From contig NZ_JDTZ01000002.1 in NCBI RefSeq assembly GCF_000771225.1, positions 372,001 through 436,000 on the forward strand: 64,000 bases of DNA, given 5' to 3'. Source of the stretch: Bifidobacterium pseudolongum subsp. pseudolongum DSM 20099. Its GTDB lineage: Bacteria > Actinomycetota > Actinomycetes > Actinomycetales > Bifidobacteriaceae. Shown here piece after piece: positions 39,053 to 51,046 of this stretch. How positions within the stretch are numbered: position 1 is the stretch's first letter; every line of letters begins with the position of its first letter. The position numbers were made by a program, and so were the translations under genes. Below the pieces are notes generated by a model, which saw nothing but the letters and a program-made list of their open reading frames with translations, did not search any database and was not told the origin of the DNA.

Positions 39053-39703
39053 TCAGGCTCCCTTCACTGCAGAACGGACGAGCACAATACCGCCCTTGGG
39101 GCCGGGGATGGCTCCCTTGATGGCGATGACGCCGTTCTCAACGTCGGAGGAAACGACGGTGAGGTTCAGCACGGTGTTGGTGGCGTGGCCCATGCGGCCA
39201 GCCATGCGCTTGCCCTTGAGGATACGGCTCGGAGTCGCGCATGCGCCGACCGAACCGGGACGGCGTTCGTTCTTGTGAGAACCGTGGGTACGGCGGTAGG
39301 ACCTGAAGCCCCAGCGCTTGATGGTGCCAGCGAAGCCCTTGCCCTTGGTGGTGCCGGTCACGTCGACCTGGGTGCCTTCGGGGAACAGCTCAGCGGTCAG
39401 TTCCTGGCCCGGCTGGAAATCCTCAACGTTCTCGGTGCGCACTTCGGCGAGGTGACGGCGCGGGGTCACGCCGGCCTTGGCGAAGTGGCCCTGCATCGGC
39501 TTGGTGACCTTACGCGGGTCCACCTGGCCGTAGCCGAGCTGCACGGCCTTGTAGCCGTCGGTTTCCTCGTTCTTCACAGCGGTGACCACGTTGGTGGACA
39601 CGTCGACGAGGGTGACGGGGACGAAGAAGCCGTTTTCATCCCACACCTGCGACATGCCGAGCTTCTTGCCGAGCAAAGCGGTGCGATTCGTGTTCTGTGA
39701 CAT
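39053..39703 (-). CDS. rplC: 50S ribosomal protein uL3
   Basis: The 216-residue protein starts with the TALLGKKLGMSQVWDE pattern and contains VTGTTKGKGFAGTIKRWGFR and RPGSVGACATPSRILKGKRM, as in all bacterial uL3. Confidence 0.98.
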   Translation of the reverse strand: MSQNTNRTALLGKKLGMSQVWDENGFFVPVTLVDVSTNVVTAVKNEETDGYKAVQLGYGQVDPRKVTKPMQGHFAKAGVTPRRHLAEVRTENVEDFQPGQELTAELFPEGTQVDVTGTTKGKGFAGTIKRWGFRSYRRTHGSHKNERRPGSVGACATPSRILKGKRMAGRMGHATNTVLNLTVVSSDVENGVIAIKGAIPGPKGGIVLVRSAVKGA

Positions 39704-39720
39704 AGCGGTCTCCTCCTCCC

Positions 39721-40029
39721 TTACAGCTTGATCTCGATGTTGACATCTGCGGGCAGATCAATATGCATCAGGGAGTCCACAGCCTTGGGGGTGGGATCCA
39801 CAATGTCGATGAGACGCTTGTGCGTGCGCATCTCGAAATGCTCGCGAGAATCCTTGTACTTGTGAGGAGAGCGGATAACGCAGTATACGTTCTTCTCAGT
39901 CGGGAGCGGAACCGGGCCAACCACAGTTGCGCCCGCGTTCGTCACCGTTTCGACGATCTTCTTCGCCGATTGGTCGATGACCTCATGGTCATAGGACTTA
40001 AGCCTGATGCGGATTTTCTGTCCCGCCAT
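39721..40029 (-). CDS. rpsJ: 30S ribosomal protein uS10
   Basis: The 102-residue protein starts [20 protein letters not shown]. It also serves in transcription antitermination as NusE. It is the first gene of the leftward ribosomal operon. The 258 bases upstream to 40287 hold an AT-rich stretch (TTAAATATAAC on the leftward strand near 40230) that could be the operon promoter, followed by a leader of about 200 bases. I cannot place the start site with confidence. Confidence 0.98.
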   Translation of the reverse strand: MAGQKIRIRLKSYDHEVIDQSAKKIVETVTNAGATVVGPVPLPTEKNVYCVIRSPHKYKDSREHFEMRTHKRLIDIVDPTPKAVDSLMHIDLPADVNIEIKL

Positions 40030-40287
40030 TGCCTTCCGCCCTTTCTAGCGATTCGTTGACTTGTAACTTAACCTGCTAATGGGCACCGGCACAGAACGCC
40101 GCGAAAGGCACAGGCCTCCCGGCTTTCCACATCAGTGCGCGGCCATGCGGCGTGCCACTTGCGTGACCTGCCGTGCCGCGCTCGCTTTTTTGATTCCAAT
40201 ATGCGAGCCCTTTTCAGGCAACTGTTATATTTAAGCACTCCCCCGGTACAGCTGAACTTCGGGCGTGTCGCCGTGCCGATCGGCCCT

Positions 40288-41256
40288 CTACGCGCGTGCC
40301 TCTGCCACCGCTTTCGGCACGCATGCTTCAGCCAACTTGCGTTCGAGCCGCTCCGCGTGAAGCACATCATCGAACGTGAACCGCACGATCACGCTCACTC
40401 CCGCCCGACGCAGACCGTCCTCGCGCTGCTTTTCCTCGTTGACCACAATCTGCATGGAATGGCCGTTGGTCATGCCCGGATTGGTGTATTTCTCCATGCC
40501 GTCAAGTTCCGCGACAATGATAGCCCCATCGGCGAGCCGCCAACAATAGTCAACACGGTATGTGCGCCCGGTGAGCGGATCGACGAACACCACCTGCTGC
40601 TGTGGCTTGGCGAATCCAAGACGCATGGTCATCACCGCCCTGGCGTAGGATTCGCCGCCGTTCTCGCTGCGCTGATCAGCATGCGGCAACAGGTGGAACA
40701 CGGCGGCGCAATCGGTGTGCTGCCGGTTGCACTCCGCATACAGCTCCTGTTTTGTCAGACCCTTGCGGATCGCGGAGTCCAATACCGCCACCGCGCCGCA
40801 TGGATCCATCACACACGCACAGTCTATGACGGTGCGGGCCAGCCCGGTCACCTTGATGCCATCAACGCAGTGGGGCTGTATGCCATAGGCGCGAATCCGC
40901 TGCAGCTGATCGCAGTCGGATGTGCTCGCCGCACACGGCCCGATGACGTACACCATGTGCCGCATAGCGACCCAAGGCGCCTCCAATCCATGCACGCATG
41001 CCGCGCGCTCGCCGGCAAACACCCATTCCGGATGCTTGTGCGCCAGTGAGCGTACGAGGTGGCACACGCGTTCCGTGGGCGTCAGCCCATTCCAGTACTC
41101 GGGTCTCATATACATGCCCGGATATACGCGTATGAGATCACCGGCCCTGTACCGCCGCGAAAGCATCCGTGCCTGCCGTGGGCTTTCCGCTGCGATGCAT
41201 CTGCGCCCTTGTTGGGCCTGGCTGTGCATTCGGAGCAACTCGTGGTTCGTTCTCAT
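40288..41256 (-). CDS. AbiEi-like / DUF559-type nuclease-like protein
   Basis: The architecture looks like the common actinobacterial proteins with an AbiEi-type N-terminal region (winged-helix-like, with RRYRAGDLIRVYPGMYM) and a C-terminal DUF559/Vsr-like fold. The latter shows the pattern YRVDYCWRLADGAIIVAELDG with acidic residues, then a Lys-rich helix and a final VIVRFTFDDV strand. Function is unknown; such proteins are often labelled antitoxin-like but stand alone. No AbiEii toxin gene is next to it. ATG 41256 was chosen over a TTG at 41292, and neither has a clear ribosome binding site. Confidence 0.65.
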   Translation of the reverse strand: MRTNHELLRMHSQAQQGRRCIAAESPRQARMLSRRYRAGDLIRVYPGMYMRPEYWNGLTPTERVCHLVRSLAHKHPEWVFAGERAACVHGLEAPWVAMRHMVYVIGPCAASTSDCDQLQRIRAYGIQPHCVDGIKVTGLARTVIDCACVMDPCGAVAVLDSAIRKGLTKQELYAECNRQHTDCAAVFHLLPHADQRSENGGESYARAVMTMRLGFAKPQQQVVFVDPLTGRTYRVDYCWRLADGAIIVAELDGMEKYTNPGMTNGHSMQIVVNEEKQREDGLRRAGVSVIVRFTFDDVLHAERLERKLAEACVPKAVAEARA

Positions 41257-41376
41257 ACGCAGACCGTAAACATCCCCGCCCTCCCCGGGCAACCTATCCG
41301 GGTCCCTGTGGTCGGACGCCCCGTATCCACATTTTCCCCGACCGTCTGCCAGATACGCATACTACGTACCCCATGG

Positions 41377-41526
41377 CCTTACGTCCGGAAAATCGTATCC
41401 CCACTGTGATTTCAGACAGTTACTCACCCCTCGCGACCGAAAAAACGTTGTTCCGCCGATAAATCGGATAGTTACAACCTCTAACTGTCCGAAAACACGA
41501 AAGCACAAAGATATTTCGGACGCTAC
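41377..41526. repeat. Palindromic repeat family, copies B, C (reverse) and D (forward)
   Basis: Three copies lie in the 410-base gap between the AbiEi-like and YwiC-like genes. Copy B (41377-41421) and copy C (41428-41473) are in reverse orientation, 51-52 bases apart. Copy D (41483-41526) is forward, starting AACTGTCCGAAAACACG and ending GATATTTCGGACGCTAC. The rest of the gap shows no gene and no clear promoter. Confidence 0.7.
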
Positions 41527-41666
41527 ATGACGGTGGTAGCTGGGAGGTTGGTAAATCCGGGTGGCATGTGGGATTGTGCGTGCCTGAGGCCAGATAGGTA
41601 GGGGGTTACACATATTCATATATAAGGTCTGGCGGTTCACGCGAAAATTACCTACCCTTGGGCAGC

Positions 41667-42557
41667 ATGACCAAAGCAGACAGCATGAGCCCCCGCACGC
41701 CGCCTACGCCAAAACCGGTTTCCGCACCCAAGACGGCCACACGTACCGCACCGCGGTTCAGGTCACGCCGTGACTGGCTCTCCAATGAGCCGGGCGCATG
41801 GGCGATCGTCCTGATGCCCACCCTGTCCGCGCTGTTCGCCTGCGGCCCCACAGTCACCACATGCTGGTTGGCCGTGGCATGGGCCTGTTGCTACTGCGTG
41901 CAATTCAGCGCCGCGCGTTGGTTCAAATCGCGCTTCCGCACACGCTACGTGTGCCCCACACTCACCTATCTTGGCGCGCTCGGGGCCATCGGCATGCCGT
42001 TCGTGGTGCTGCACCCCGGTGTACTGCGTTGGGCGCCATTGTATATTGCACTCGCAGCCGGATCGATGCTCGGCGCATGGATGCGTCGTGAGCATTCGCT
42101 GTGGGCCAATGCGTGCGCTGTGCTGGCGTCGAGCGCAATGCCACTCGTCATGCAACCGTACGGCGCACACGTCACCCCCGCCATGCAGCTCAATGGTGAC
42201 ACGCTGCCGTCGGTGCACAGCTGGTTCCCCGAGGGCACATTCGCACAGCCTGCGCTCATGCTGAGCCTCGCCTATACCGCCATGCTCGGCGGTTCCGTGT
42301 TGTTCGTCAAAACGATGATCCGGGAACGCGGCAAATGGACCTACCTCACCGCCTCATGGATCTGGCATGCCGTCATCTGCACGGCCGGATTCGCCGCGAG
42401 CCCTTGGCTTGGCGCGGCGGGCGCGCTGCTATTGGCGCGCGCTGTGGCCATGCCGCTCGTCGCCCGCGTGCGACGCATGCCCGCCAAGACGACTGGAATC
42501 ACCGAGTCCATAGCGAGCCTGCTGTGCTTTGTGCTGATCATCTGTGCCGTTATCTGA
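41667..42557 (+). CDS. YwiC-like family membrane protein
   Basis: A protein of about 296 residues with about eight to nine membrane segments. The N-terminal EPGAWAIVLMPTLSA and the central VLFVKTMIRERG motifs match YwiC-like proteins, a family of unknown function. A short Pro/Thr/Lys-rich cytoplasmic head precedes the first membrane segment. The start at ATG 41667 is preferred over TTG 41658, with only a weak ribosome binding site. It converges on adhE. Confidence 0.8.
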   Translation: MTKADSMSPRTPPTPKPVSAPKTATRTAPRFRSRRDWLSNEPGAWAIVLMPTLSALFACGPTVTTCWLAVAWACCYCVQFSAARWFKSRFRTRYVCPTLTYLGALGAIGMPFVVLHPGVLRWAPLYIALAAGSMLGAWMRREHSLWANACAVLASSAMPLVMQPYGAHVTPAMQLNGDTLPSVHSWFPEGTFAQPALMLSLAYTAMLGGSVLFVKTMIRERGKWTYLTASWIWHAVICTAGFAASPWLGAAGALLLARAVAMPLVARVRRMPAKTTGITESIASLLCFVLIICAVI

Positions 42558-42584
42558 CGTATGCGGCATGACCGATATACAAGT

Positions 42585-42609
42585 GGGCCCCGGAATGATT
42601 CCGGGGCCC
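42585..42609. terminator. Terminator hairpin between YwiC-like gene and adhE
   Basis: GGGCCCCGGAAT (42585-42596) and ATTCCGGGGCCC (42598-42609) form a near-continuous palindrome between convergent genes. Confidence 0.7.
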
Positions 42610-42639
42610 CATACGTCACAGGCGCTTATGAGCTATGGC

Positions 42640-45402
42640 TCAGACGCGCTGCGACGCCTCTTCGGTGGCGGCGAGGCCTTCGCGCTCCACGCGCATCTTG
42701 TGGCCTTCCTCCATCGAGACGCCGTAGTAGGCGGCGATCGCGATGTCCATCATGTCCTGGATCTGCGGGATGCGCGGATTCGCCGGCGCACACTGGTCTT
42801 CGTATGCGCGCATGCCGATCTGCTCGAGGATGGACCAGAAGTAATCCTCGTCCACACCGCAATCCTGGAAGCTCTTGTTCATGCCGAGCTTGTTGTCGCG
42901 GTAATCCTCAACGGCGGCGGCCAGGTTCTCCACGCCTTCGGCCGGGGTCTTGCCCGGGTTGAGGCCGAGGTTCTTGGCGAGCTCCTGGTAGCGCTCCGGC
43001 GCGATGTACTTGCTGTACTTCGGCCATGAGGTGGGCTCCTGCGGCACCTGGCCGTTGTAGCGGATCACGTACGGCAGCAGGATCGAGTTGGTGCGGCCGT
43101 GCGCAATGTGGCACAGGGCGCCGATCGTGTGCGCCATCGCGTGGCACATGCCCAGGAACGCGGAGCCGAATGCCATGCCGGCCATGGTGGCGGCGTTGTG
43201 CATCTTCTCCTGTGCCTTGATCTTGGCCGGGCCAGGCTCGCTGTTCACGGACTCCGCGAGGTTGTCCCAGATCAGTTTGGCCGCATGCAGCGCCATGCCG
43301 TCGGTGAAGTCGTTCGCATACACCGAGACATAGGCTTCCATCGAGTGGGTCAGGGCGTCGAAGCCGGCGTCGGACGCCAAGCGTCGCGGCTGCGTGCGGG
43401 CGAGCACTGGGTCGACAATCGCGACCGAAGGCGTGAGCGCGTAATCGGTGATCGGGTACTTGTAGCCGGTCTTGTGGTCGGTGATCACGGCGAACGGCGT
43501 GACCTCGGAGCCGGTACCCGACGAGGTCGGGATGCACACGAGCTTGGCCTTCTTGCCGAGCGGCGGGATCTTGAACGCGCGCTTGCGGATGTCGAAGAAC
43601 TTCTCGCGCACGTCGGAGAACGAGATTTCCGGGTGCTCGTAGAGCAGCCACATGATCTTCGCGGCGTCCATCGGCGAACCGCCGCCGACGGCGATGATCG
43701 TGTCGGGCTCGAACTCGTCGCGCATCATGGCGGCGCCGCGCTCAACGGTCTCGACGCTCGGCTCGGGCTCGACGTAGTCGACGATGCGGAAGGTGACGCG
43801 GTTGGAACGCGCACGCAGCTGGTCGATGACCTTGTCGACGATGCCGAGCTGTTCCATGACCTTGTCACACACGATCACGGCGCGTTCGATGCCGTACATG
43901 TCACGCAGGTACTTGATGGCGTTCGGCTCGAAGTAGGTCTTTGCCGGGATCTTGAACCACTGCATGTTGTTGTTCCTCCGAGCGATGCGCTTGATGTTGA
44001 GCAGGTTGATCGCCTGGACGTTGCCAGACACCGAGTTGCCGCCGTACGAGCCGCAGCCTAGGGTGAGCGACGGGGCGATCGAGTTGTAGATGTCACCAAT
44101 GCCGCCCAGCGAGCTCGGCTGGTTCCAGATGATGCGGCATGCGTGCATGCGCAGGCCGTATTCACGCACCAGGTCGTCGTTGTTGGTGTGGATGGCTGCG
44201 GTGTGGCCCGCGCCATGCTTGAGCATCTCTTCGCACATCTCGAAGCCCTGCTCCTGGTCGTTGAACTTGAGCACGGCGTGCACCGGCGCGAGCTTCTCCA
44301 TGGTCAGCGGCTCGTTCTCACCCACCTCGGCGCATTCCGCGGCCAGGATTGTGGCGTCTTCGGGAATCTCGAAGCCGGCTTCGTGCGCGATGTACTGCGG
44401 GGACTTGCCCGGCACGACGGCGTTGAGCTTCGGGGTCTGGCCCGAGTACGCGGTGCAGCCGAACATGTACTGCTCGAGCTTGGCCTTCTCTTCGTCGTTG
44501 ACGAAGTAGGCCTTGCGGCGCTTGAGCTCCTTGACGAGCGGCGCGTAGATGTCCTTATGCGCGATGATCGCCTGCTCGGTGGCGCAGATCATGCCGTAAT
44601 CGAAGTGCTTCGACAGGATGAGGTCGTTGGCCACACGCTGCACGTCCACATTGGCGTCCACGTAGGCCGGCGCATTGCCCGCGCCCACACCGAGGGCCGG
44701 CTTGCCGGACGAGTAGGCCGCCTTGACCATGCCCGGGCCACCGGTCGCGAGGATCGTGGCGACGCCCGGGTGCTTCATCAGCGCGCCGGTCGCCTCGATC
44801 GACGGGTGCTCGATCCACTGGATGCAGTCCGCCGGAGCGCCTGCCTCAACGGCGGCGTCACGCACGATGCGTGCCGCTTCCGCGGAGCACTTCTGCGCGA
44901 ACGGGTGGAAGCCGAAGATGATGGGGCAACGGGTCTTCAGCGAGATGAGCGACTTGAAGATCGCCGTAGAAGTGGGGTTGGTGACGGGCGTGACGCCGGC
45001 GACCACACCGACCGGCTCGGCGACTTCGTCGATGCCGAGCACGTCGTCTTCGCGGATGATGCCGACGGTCTTCTGACCGGCCATGTAATTGGTCACATGC
45101 TCGCACGCGAAGATGTTCTTGGTGGCCTTGTCTTCCACAAGGCCACGGCCGGTCTCATCCACGGCCATCTTGGCGAGCACCAGATGCTTGTTCAACGCGG
45201 CGACCGAAGCCTTGGCCACGATGCGGTCCACGGTCTCCTGATCGAGCTTCTCGAATTCCTCCAATGCCTTGCGGGCCTTGACCACAAGGGCATCCACCTC
45301 GGCTGCGGCCGCGGCCTCTTTGTCCACAACAGGGGCTGCTTCGGGTGCGTTCTGGGCAGGGGCCTTCTTCGCCTGAGCATCGTCCTTGCGTGCTTCTGCC
45401 AT
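42640..45402 (-). CDS. adhE: Bifunctional acetaldehyde-CoA / alcohol dehydrogenase
   Basis: AdhE reduces acetyl-CoA to acetaldehyde and then ethanol, regenerating NAD in fermentation. Of 920 residues, the N-terminal half is an aldehyde dehydrogenase with the active Cys in MICATEQ. The C-terminal half is an iron-dependent alcohol dehydrogenase with GGGSPMDAAK and the metal ligands in DALTHSMEAY and CHAMAHTIGALCHIAHG. An Ala/Lys-rich head of about 40 residues precedes the first domain. ATG 45402 has GAGGAGG six bases upstream. A promoter with a Rex-type box is readable upstream. Confidence 0.97.
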   Translation of the reverse strand: MAEARKDDAQAKKAPAQNAPEAAPVVDKEAAAAAEVDALVVKARKALEEFEKLDQETVDRIVAKASVAALNKHLVLAKMAVDETGRGLVEDKATKNIFACEHVTNYMAGQKTVGIIREDDVLGIDEVAEPVGVVAGVTPVTNPTSTAIFKSLISLKTRCPIIFGFHPFAQKCSAEAARIVRDAAVEAGAPADCIQWIEHPSIEATGALMKHPGVATILATGGPGMVKAAYSSGKPALGVGAGNAPAYVDANVDVQRVANDLILSKHFDYGMICATEQAIIAHKDIYAPLVKELKRRKAYFVNDEEKAKLEQYMFGCTAYSGQTPKLNAVVPGKSPQYIAHEAGFEIPEDATILAAECAEVGENEPLTMEKLAPVHAVLKFNDQEQGFEMCEEMLKHGAGHTAAIHTNNDDLVREYGLRMHACRIIWNQPSSLGGIGDIYNSIAPSLTLGCGSYGGNSVSGNVQAINLLNIKRIARRNNNMQWFKIPAKTYFEPNAIKYLRDMYGIERAVIVCDKVMEQLGIVDKVIDQLRARSNRVTFRIVDYVEPEPSVETVERGAAMMRDEFEPDTIIAVGGGSPMDAAKIMWLLYEHPEISFSDVREKFFDIRKRAFKIPPLGKKAKLVCIPTSSGTGSEVTPFAVITDHKTGYKYPITDYALTPSVAIVDPVLARTQPRRLASDAGFDALTHSMEAYVSVYANDFTDGMALHAAKLIWDNLAESVNSEPGPAKIKAQEKMHNAATMAGMAFGSAFLGMCHAMAHTIGALCHIAHGRTNSILLPYVIRYNGQVPQEPTSWPKYSKYIAPERYQELAKNLGLNPGKTPAEGVENLAAAVEDYRDNKLGMNKSFQDCGVDEDYFWSILEQIGMRAYEDQCAPANPRIPQIQDMMDIAIAAYYGVSMEEGHKMRVEREGLAATEEASQRV

Positions 45403-45499
45403 GCGATCCTCCTCGAATCCATGTTCGTCGCGTACGGGTACGCAGTTGTACTTCTGCACTTCATCACGCGCGCCCCGCGTTCCACAGGGCCACATATCG

Positions 45500-45544
45500 C
45501 GTGAGGCACATCACAATCTACAGTAAAAATCCGCGCCTGTCAGC
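45500..45544 (-). promoter_or_regulatory. adhE promoter with Rex-type operator
   Basis: On the leftward strand CTGACA (45544-45539) and TAGATT (45521-45516) are spaced 17 bases apart, a good sigma-70-type promoter. Immediately overlapping the -10 box is TTGTGATGTGCCTCACGC (45517-45500). It matches the Rex consensus TTGTGA-N6-TCACAA at ten of twelve fixed positions. Rex senses NADH/NAD and commonly controls adhE, so redox control is likely. Confidence 0.7.
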
Positions 45545-45698
45545 CCCTGCTGGTGTCGCCGCATAATGTGCATTTCTGTGCGTTTTTCGAGTAGTTTGTT
45601 AGCCTTTATGACAGTTTTACTGTTGTCAGTCGTCCATTTGAAACATTTTGTGTATTTTCATACCAACACGCACACCATTAGAGCGGAGCTACTGCGAC

Positions 45699-45747
45699 AA
45701 CTTTTAGAAAACATCATTACAAAAGTTTCAAATCCTACCAAAGTTTT
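45699..45747. promoter_or_regulatory. AT-rich candidate operator upstream of the ROK gene
   Basis: Inverted AACTTTT (45699-45705) and AAAAGTT (45721-45727), plus a further AAAGTTTT (45740-45747), lie in a clearly AT-rich block (about 45585-45775) just before the ROK gene. This may be the promoter and autoregulatory site. The call rests only on composition and repeats. Confidence 0.35.
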
Positions 45748-45793
45748 GAAAACCGATTTTGTAAAAGCGCGCGTATCCGATACGCTCGATACC

Positions 45794-46936
45794 ATGACGA
45801 GCCCACAGTCGAGCCCACCGCCGAACCCCACCATGACTTCACTGCCGAACAGCCGCACAAGCCCACCGCCGAACCCCACCCAACTGCGCGTGCTACGCCA
45901 GCTCTACACGCACTCGCCGCTGACCAAACAAGACATCGCCGTCCAGCTCGGCCTGAGCCTGCCCACAGTGACAAGCGCCCTGCGCGCACTCGAACACAAC
46001 GGCACCGTGGTGCGCACCACCCCGCGCGCCTCAACCGGTGGCCGCCGCCCCGCCACCTACAGCTTCAACATGCGCCGGCATGTGGCGCTCGGCGTCACCA
46101 TCCGCTCCACGGAAATCGTCTGCATAGCCGTCGATCTCTCCGGCGCGATCGTGGACCAGCGGCACACCACGATCGCCGCACGCGCCGAAGCCATCTTCTA
46201 CCAGCGCGCCGCGCATATCATCGAAGACTTCGCACACGCCCTTTCCGCCAACGGACTGACTCCCCTCGGCACCGGCCTGACCGTGCCGGCGCACATCAAT
46301 GCCGCCAACAGCCTCGACTACGAACGCATCGGCGCAAACATCGCTCCGTCCGTCACGTTCACCGAGCGGTACTGCGCCTACGCGCTCGCCGAACATTGGG
46401 CGCGCCCGCACCTGCACGACGCCGTCTGCCTGTTCCTTGGCAACCACATCGGCAGCTCGGTGATCGTGAACGGCACGCCGCACACCGGCGCGATCGAGCA
46501 CATGCAGCTCGTGCCGGGCGGCCCGCAGTGCGAATGCGGTTCCACCGGCTGCCTGAACGTCTACTGCGCGTCGAACCGACTTGCCGAAGAGGGCGAAAGC
46601 CTGCCAGGCTTCTTCGGCGTGCTCGAGCAGGGCGAGATCCACCACCGCGAGCGCATGCGCGCATGGCTGGAATCGCTCGGCCACGCCATTGCGAACGTGC
46701 ACACGGTGTTCGACGCGGACGTGGTCTTGTGTGGGCCGATCGCAGGCTATCTCGACGACGCGGAGATCGCGCAGCTGCAGCAGATAAGCGCCGCGCGGCC
46801 CACTGCCGCCCGTCGTATACCGAACTACAGCGGCTCGCCGCGCATCATTCGCGGTCTGTGCGACAAATACCAGGACGCGACCGGCGCGGCGCTCGCCGTG
46901 GTGCAGGCGCACCTGACGGCGCTCGGCTGCGTCTGA
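45794..46936 (+). CDS. ROK family transcriptional regulator
   Basis: An N-terminal winged helix-turn-helix (about residues 38-90, with TKQDIAVQLGLSLPTVTSALRALE) is followed by a ROK domain. The ROK zinc motif CECGSTGCL is intact, while the kinase-type DxGGT motif is not seen. It is therefore a sugar-responsive regulator rather than a kinase. ATG 45794 is chosen; the frame is open upstream but that region is AT-rich and non-coding in appearance. The first 28 residues contain a duplicated SPPPNPT segment. It lies next to glgX, which suggests control of carbohydrate genes. Confidence 0.87.
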   Translation: MTSPQSSPPPNPTMTSLPNSRTSPPPNPTQLRVLRQLYTHSPLTKQDIAVQLGLSLPTVTSALRALEHNGTVVRTTPRASTGGRRPATYSFNMRRHVALGVTIRSTEIVCIAVDLSGAIVDQRHTTIAARAEAIFYQRAAHIIEDFAHALSANGLTPLGTGLTVPAHINAANSLDYERIGANIAPSVTFTERYCAYALAEHWARPHLHDAVCLFLGNHIGSSVIVNGTPHTGAIEHMQLVPGGPQCECGSTGCLNVYCASNRLAEEGESLPGFFGVLEQGEIHHRERMRAWLESLGHAIANVHTVFDADVVLCGPIAGYLDDAEIAQLQQISAARPTAARRIPNYSGSPRIIRGLCDKYQDATGAALAVVQAHLTALGCV

Positions 46937-47009
46937 GCAGCAGAACGTACCGTATTGCCGAATAATACAGGCTTTGTCTGCCCGGGTCCGCCCTTTTACA
47001 ATGGTGGGC

Positions 47010-49676
<2,667 letters not shown>

Positions 49677-49713
49677 CCGAGCCTGACGCCCGTGATATGA
49701 GCGCAACTAACAG

Positions 49714-49748
49714 GAAAGGCTCCCCATCGTGATGATGGGGAGCCTTTC
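49714..49748. terminator. Bidirectional terminator between glgX and rpsI
   Basis: GAAAGGCTCCCCATC (49714-49728) pairs with GATGGGGAGCCTTTC (49734-49748), five-base loop, between convergent genes. Confidence 0.75.
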
Positions 49749-49768
49749 GTAACGCTGTTGATTCGAAA

Positions 49769-50263
49769 TCAACGCTTCGAGAACTGCGGCGCACGGCGAG
49801 CCTTGTGCAGACCGGCCTTCTTGCGCTCCACGACGCGGGCATCGCGGGTCAGGAAGCCAGCCTTCTTCAGGGTCGCGCGGTTGGCATCGCGGTCGATCGC
49901 GTTCAGCGCGCGGGCAACGCCCAGGCGGATTGCGCCGGCCTGGCCGGTGGTGCCGCCACCGTCGACGAGCACGACGACGTCGAACTTGCCTTCGAGCTTG
50001 AGCAGCACGATCGGCGAGTTGACTTCACGCTGCTGGAGCTTCGACGGGAAGTACTCCTCGAGCGTACGGCCGTTGATCGTCCACTTGCCGGTACCCGGGA
50101 TCAGGCGCACACGGGCGACGGCTTCCTTACGACGGCCGGTGCCGTAGCCCGGAGCGATCGTGGAGGTGCCGGTGCCTGCACCGGAGTTGGTCTCGGTGGT
50201 GAAAGCGGCGGTGTTCTCAGCCTCGGTTTCCTGAACCGGGGAGTTGTTGGTGTTCTCAGCCAT
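49769..50263 (-). CDS. rpsI: 30S ribosomal protein uS9 with N-terminal extension
   Basis: The uS9 core begins near residue 40 ([14 protein letters not shown]) and ends with the [17 protein letters not shown] tail that reaches the P site. The first 35 residues are Asn/Thr/Glu-rich and not part of the usual core. It follows rplM by 20 bases. Confidence 0.97.
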   Translation of the reverse strand: MAENTNNSPVQETEAENTAAFTTETNSGAGTGTSTIAPGYGTGRRKEAVARVRLIPGTGKWTINGRTLEEYFPSKLQQREVNSPIVLLKLEGKFDVVVLVDGGGTTGQAGAIRLGVARALNAIDRDANRATLKKAGFLTRDARVVERKKAGLHKARRAPQFSKR

Positions 50264-50283
50264 GGTATCTATCTCCTAACGGT

Positions 50284-50733
50284 TCACTTTGCCTGCTGCG
50301 AGACCTGTTCGATCTCGAAGACCTGCGGCTGCTGGGCGGTGTGCGGGTGCTCCGCACCTGCGAAGACGCGCAGGCGGGTCAGCTGGACCTTGGCGAGCTT
50401 GTTCTTCGGCAGCATGCCCTTGACTGCGTGCATGATGATGCGCTCAGGCTTGTTCTTGAGCAGCTCGGCGTAGCTGTCGCGACGCAGACCGCCGGGACGG
50501 CCGGAGTGGGAGTAGAGCTCCTTGTCCATCTTGTCACCAGTCAGTGCAATCTTATCGGCATTGATGATGATCACGTAGTTGCCGGAGTCGGCGTGAGGAG
50601 CGAAGGTCGGCTTGTTCTTGCCGCGCAGCAGGTTGGCTGCGGCAACGGAGAGGCGGCCGAGCACAACGTCGGTGGCGTCAATGATGTACCAGTCATGAGT
50701 CAGGTCAGCTGGTTTCGGTGTGAAAGTTTTCAC
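50284..50733 (-). CDS. rplM: 50S ribosomal protein uL13
   Basis: The 149-residue protein starts [20 protein letters not shown] and contains [15 protein letters not shown] and [12 protein letters not shown], all diagnostic. The start is GTG 50733. The 313 bases upstream to 51046 must hold the rplM-rpsI promoter and that of the rightward DUF262 gene; I could not place either one exactly. Confidence 0.97.
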   Translation of the reverse strand: MKTFTPKPADLTHDWYIIDATDVVLGRLSVAAANLLRGKNKPTFAPHADSGNYVIIINADKIALTGDKMDKELYSHSGRPGGLRRDSYAELLKNKPERIIMHAVKGMLPKNKLAKVQLTRLRVFAGAEHPHTAQQPQVFEIEQVSQQAK

Positions 50734-51046
50734 GATATACCTTTTCCACTATTGTGTTCCGGATCTTCACCCAGATGGCGTGGTCAGCGCACATCCGCGT
50801 TCCGATCTCATTACCGTGGGCTCCCTGAAAGTCCTTATGGCGAGTGGGAAAGCGCTTTGAAGGACCCCGTAGGGAAACACAACAATCTACTAGTATATCG
50901 ACTGGCTTGACAACGGGAGCGTGCGTAACACGCCGTGCGTCATGATGATGTGATGAAGGGCTTTGCGGCAGGCTGTAGCGGAAAAATCGAGATCCTGAGT
51001 GATCATAGAAGGCAAAGTGCATATAGGATGCATTGAAGAGGTCACC

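Noticed and set aside
40288..41256. Complete AbiE toxin-antitoxin pair
   Set aside because: No AbiEii-type nucleotidyltransferase gene lies on either side.
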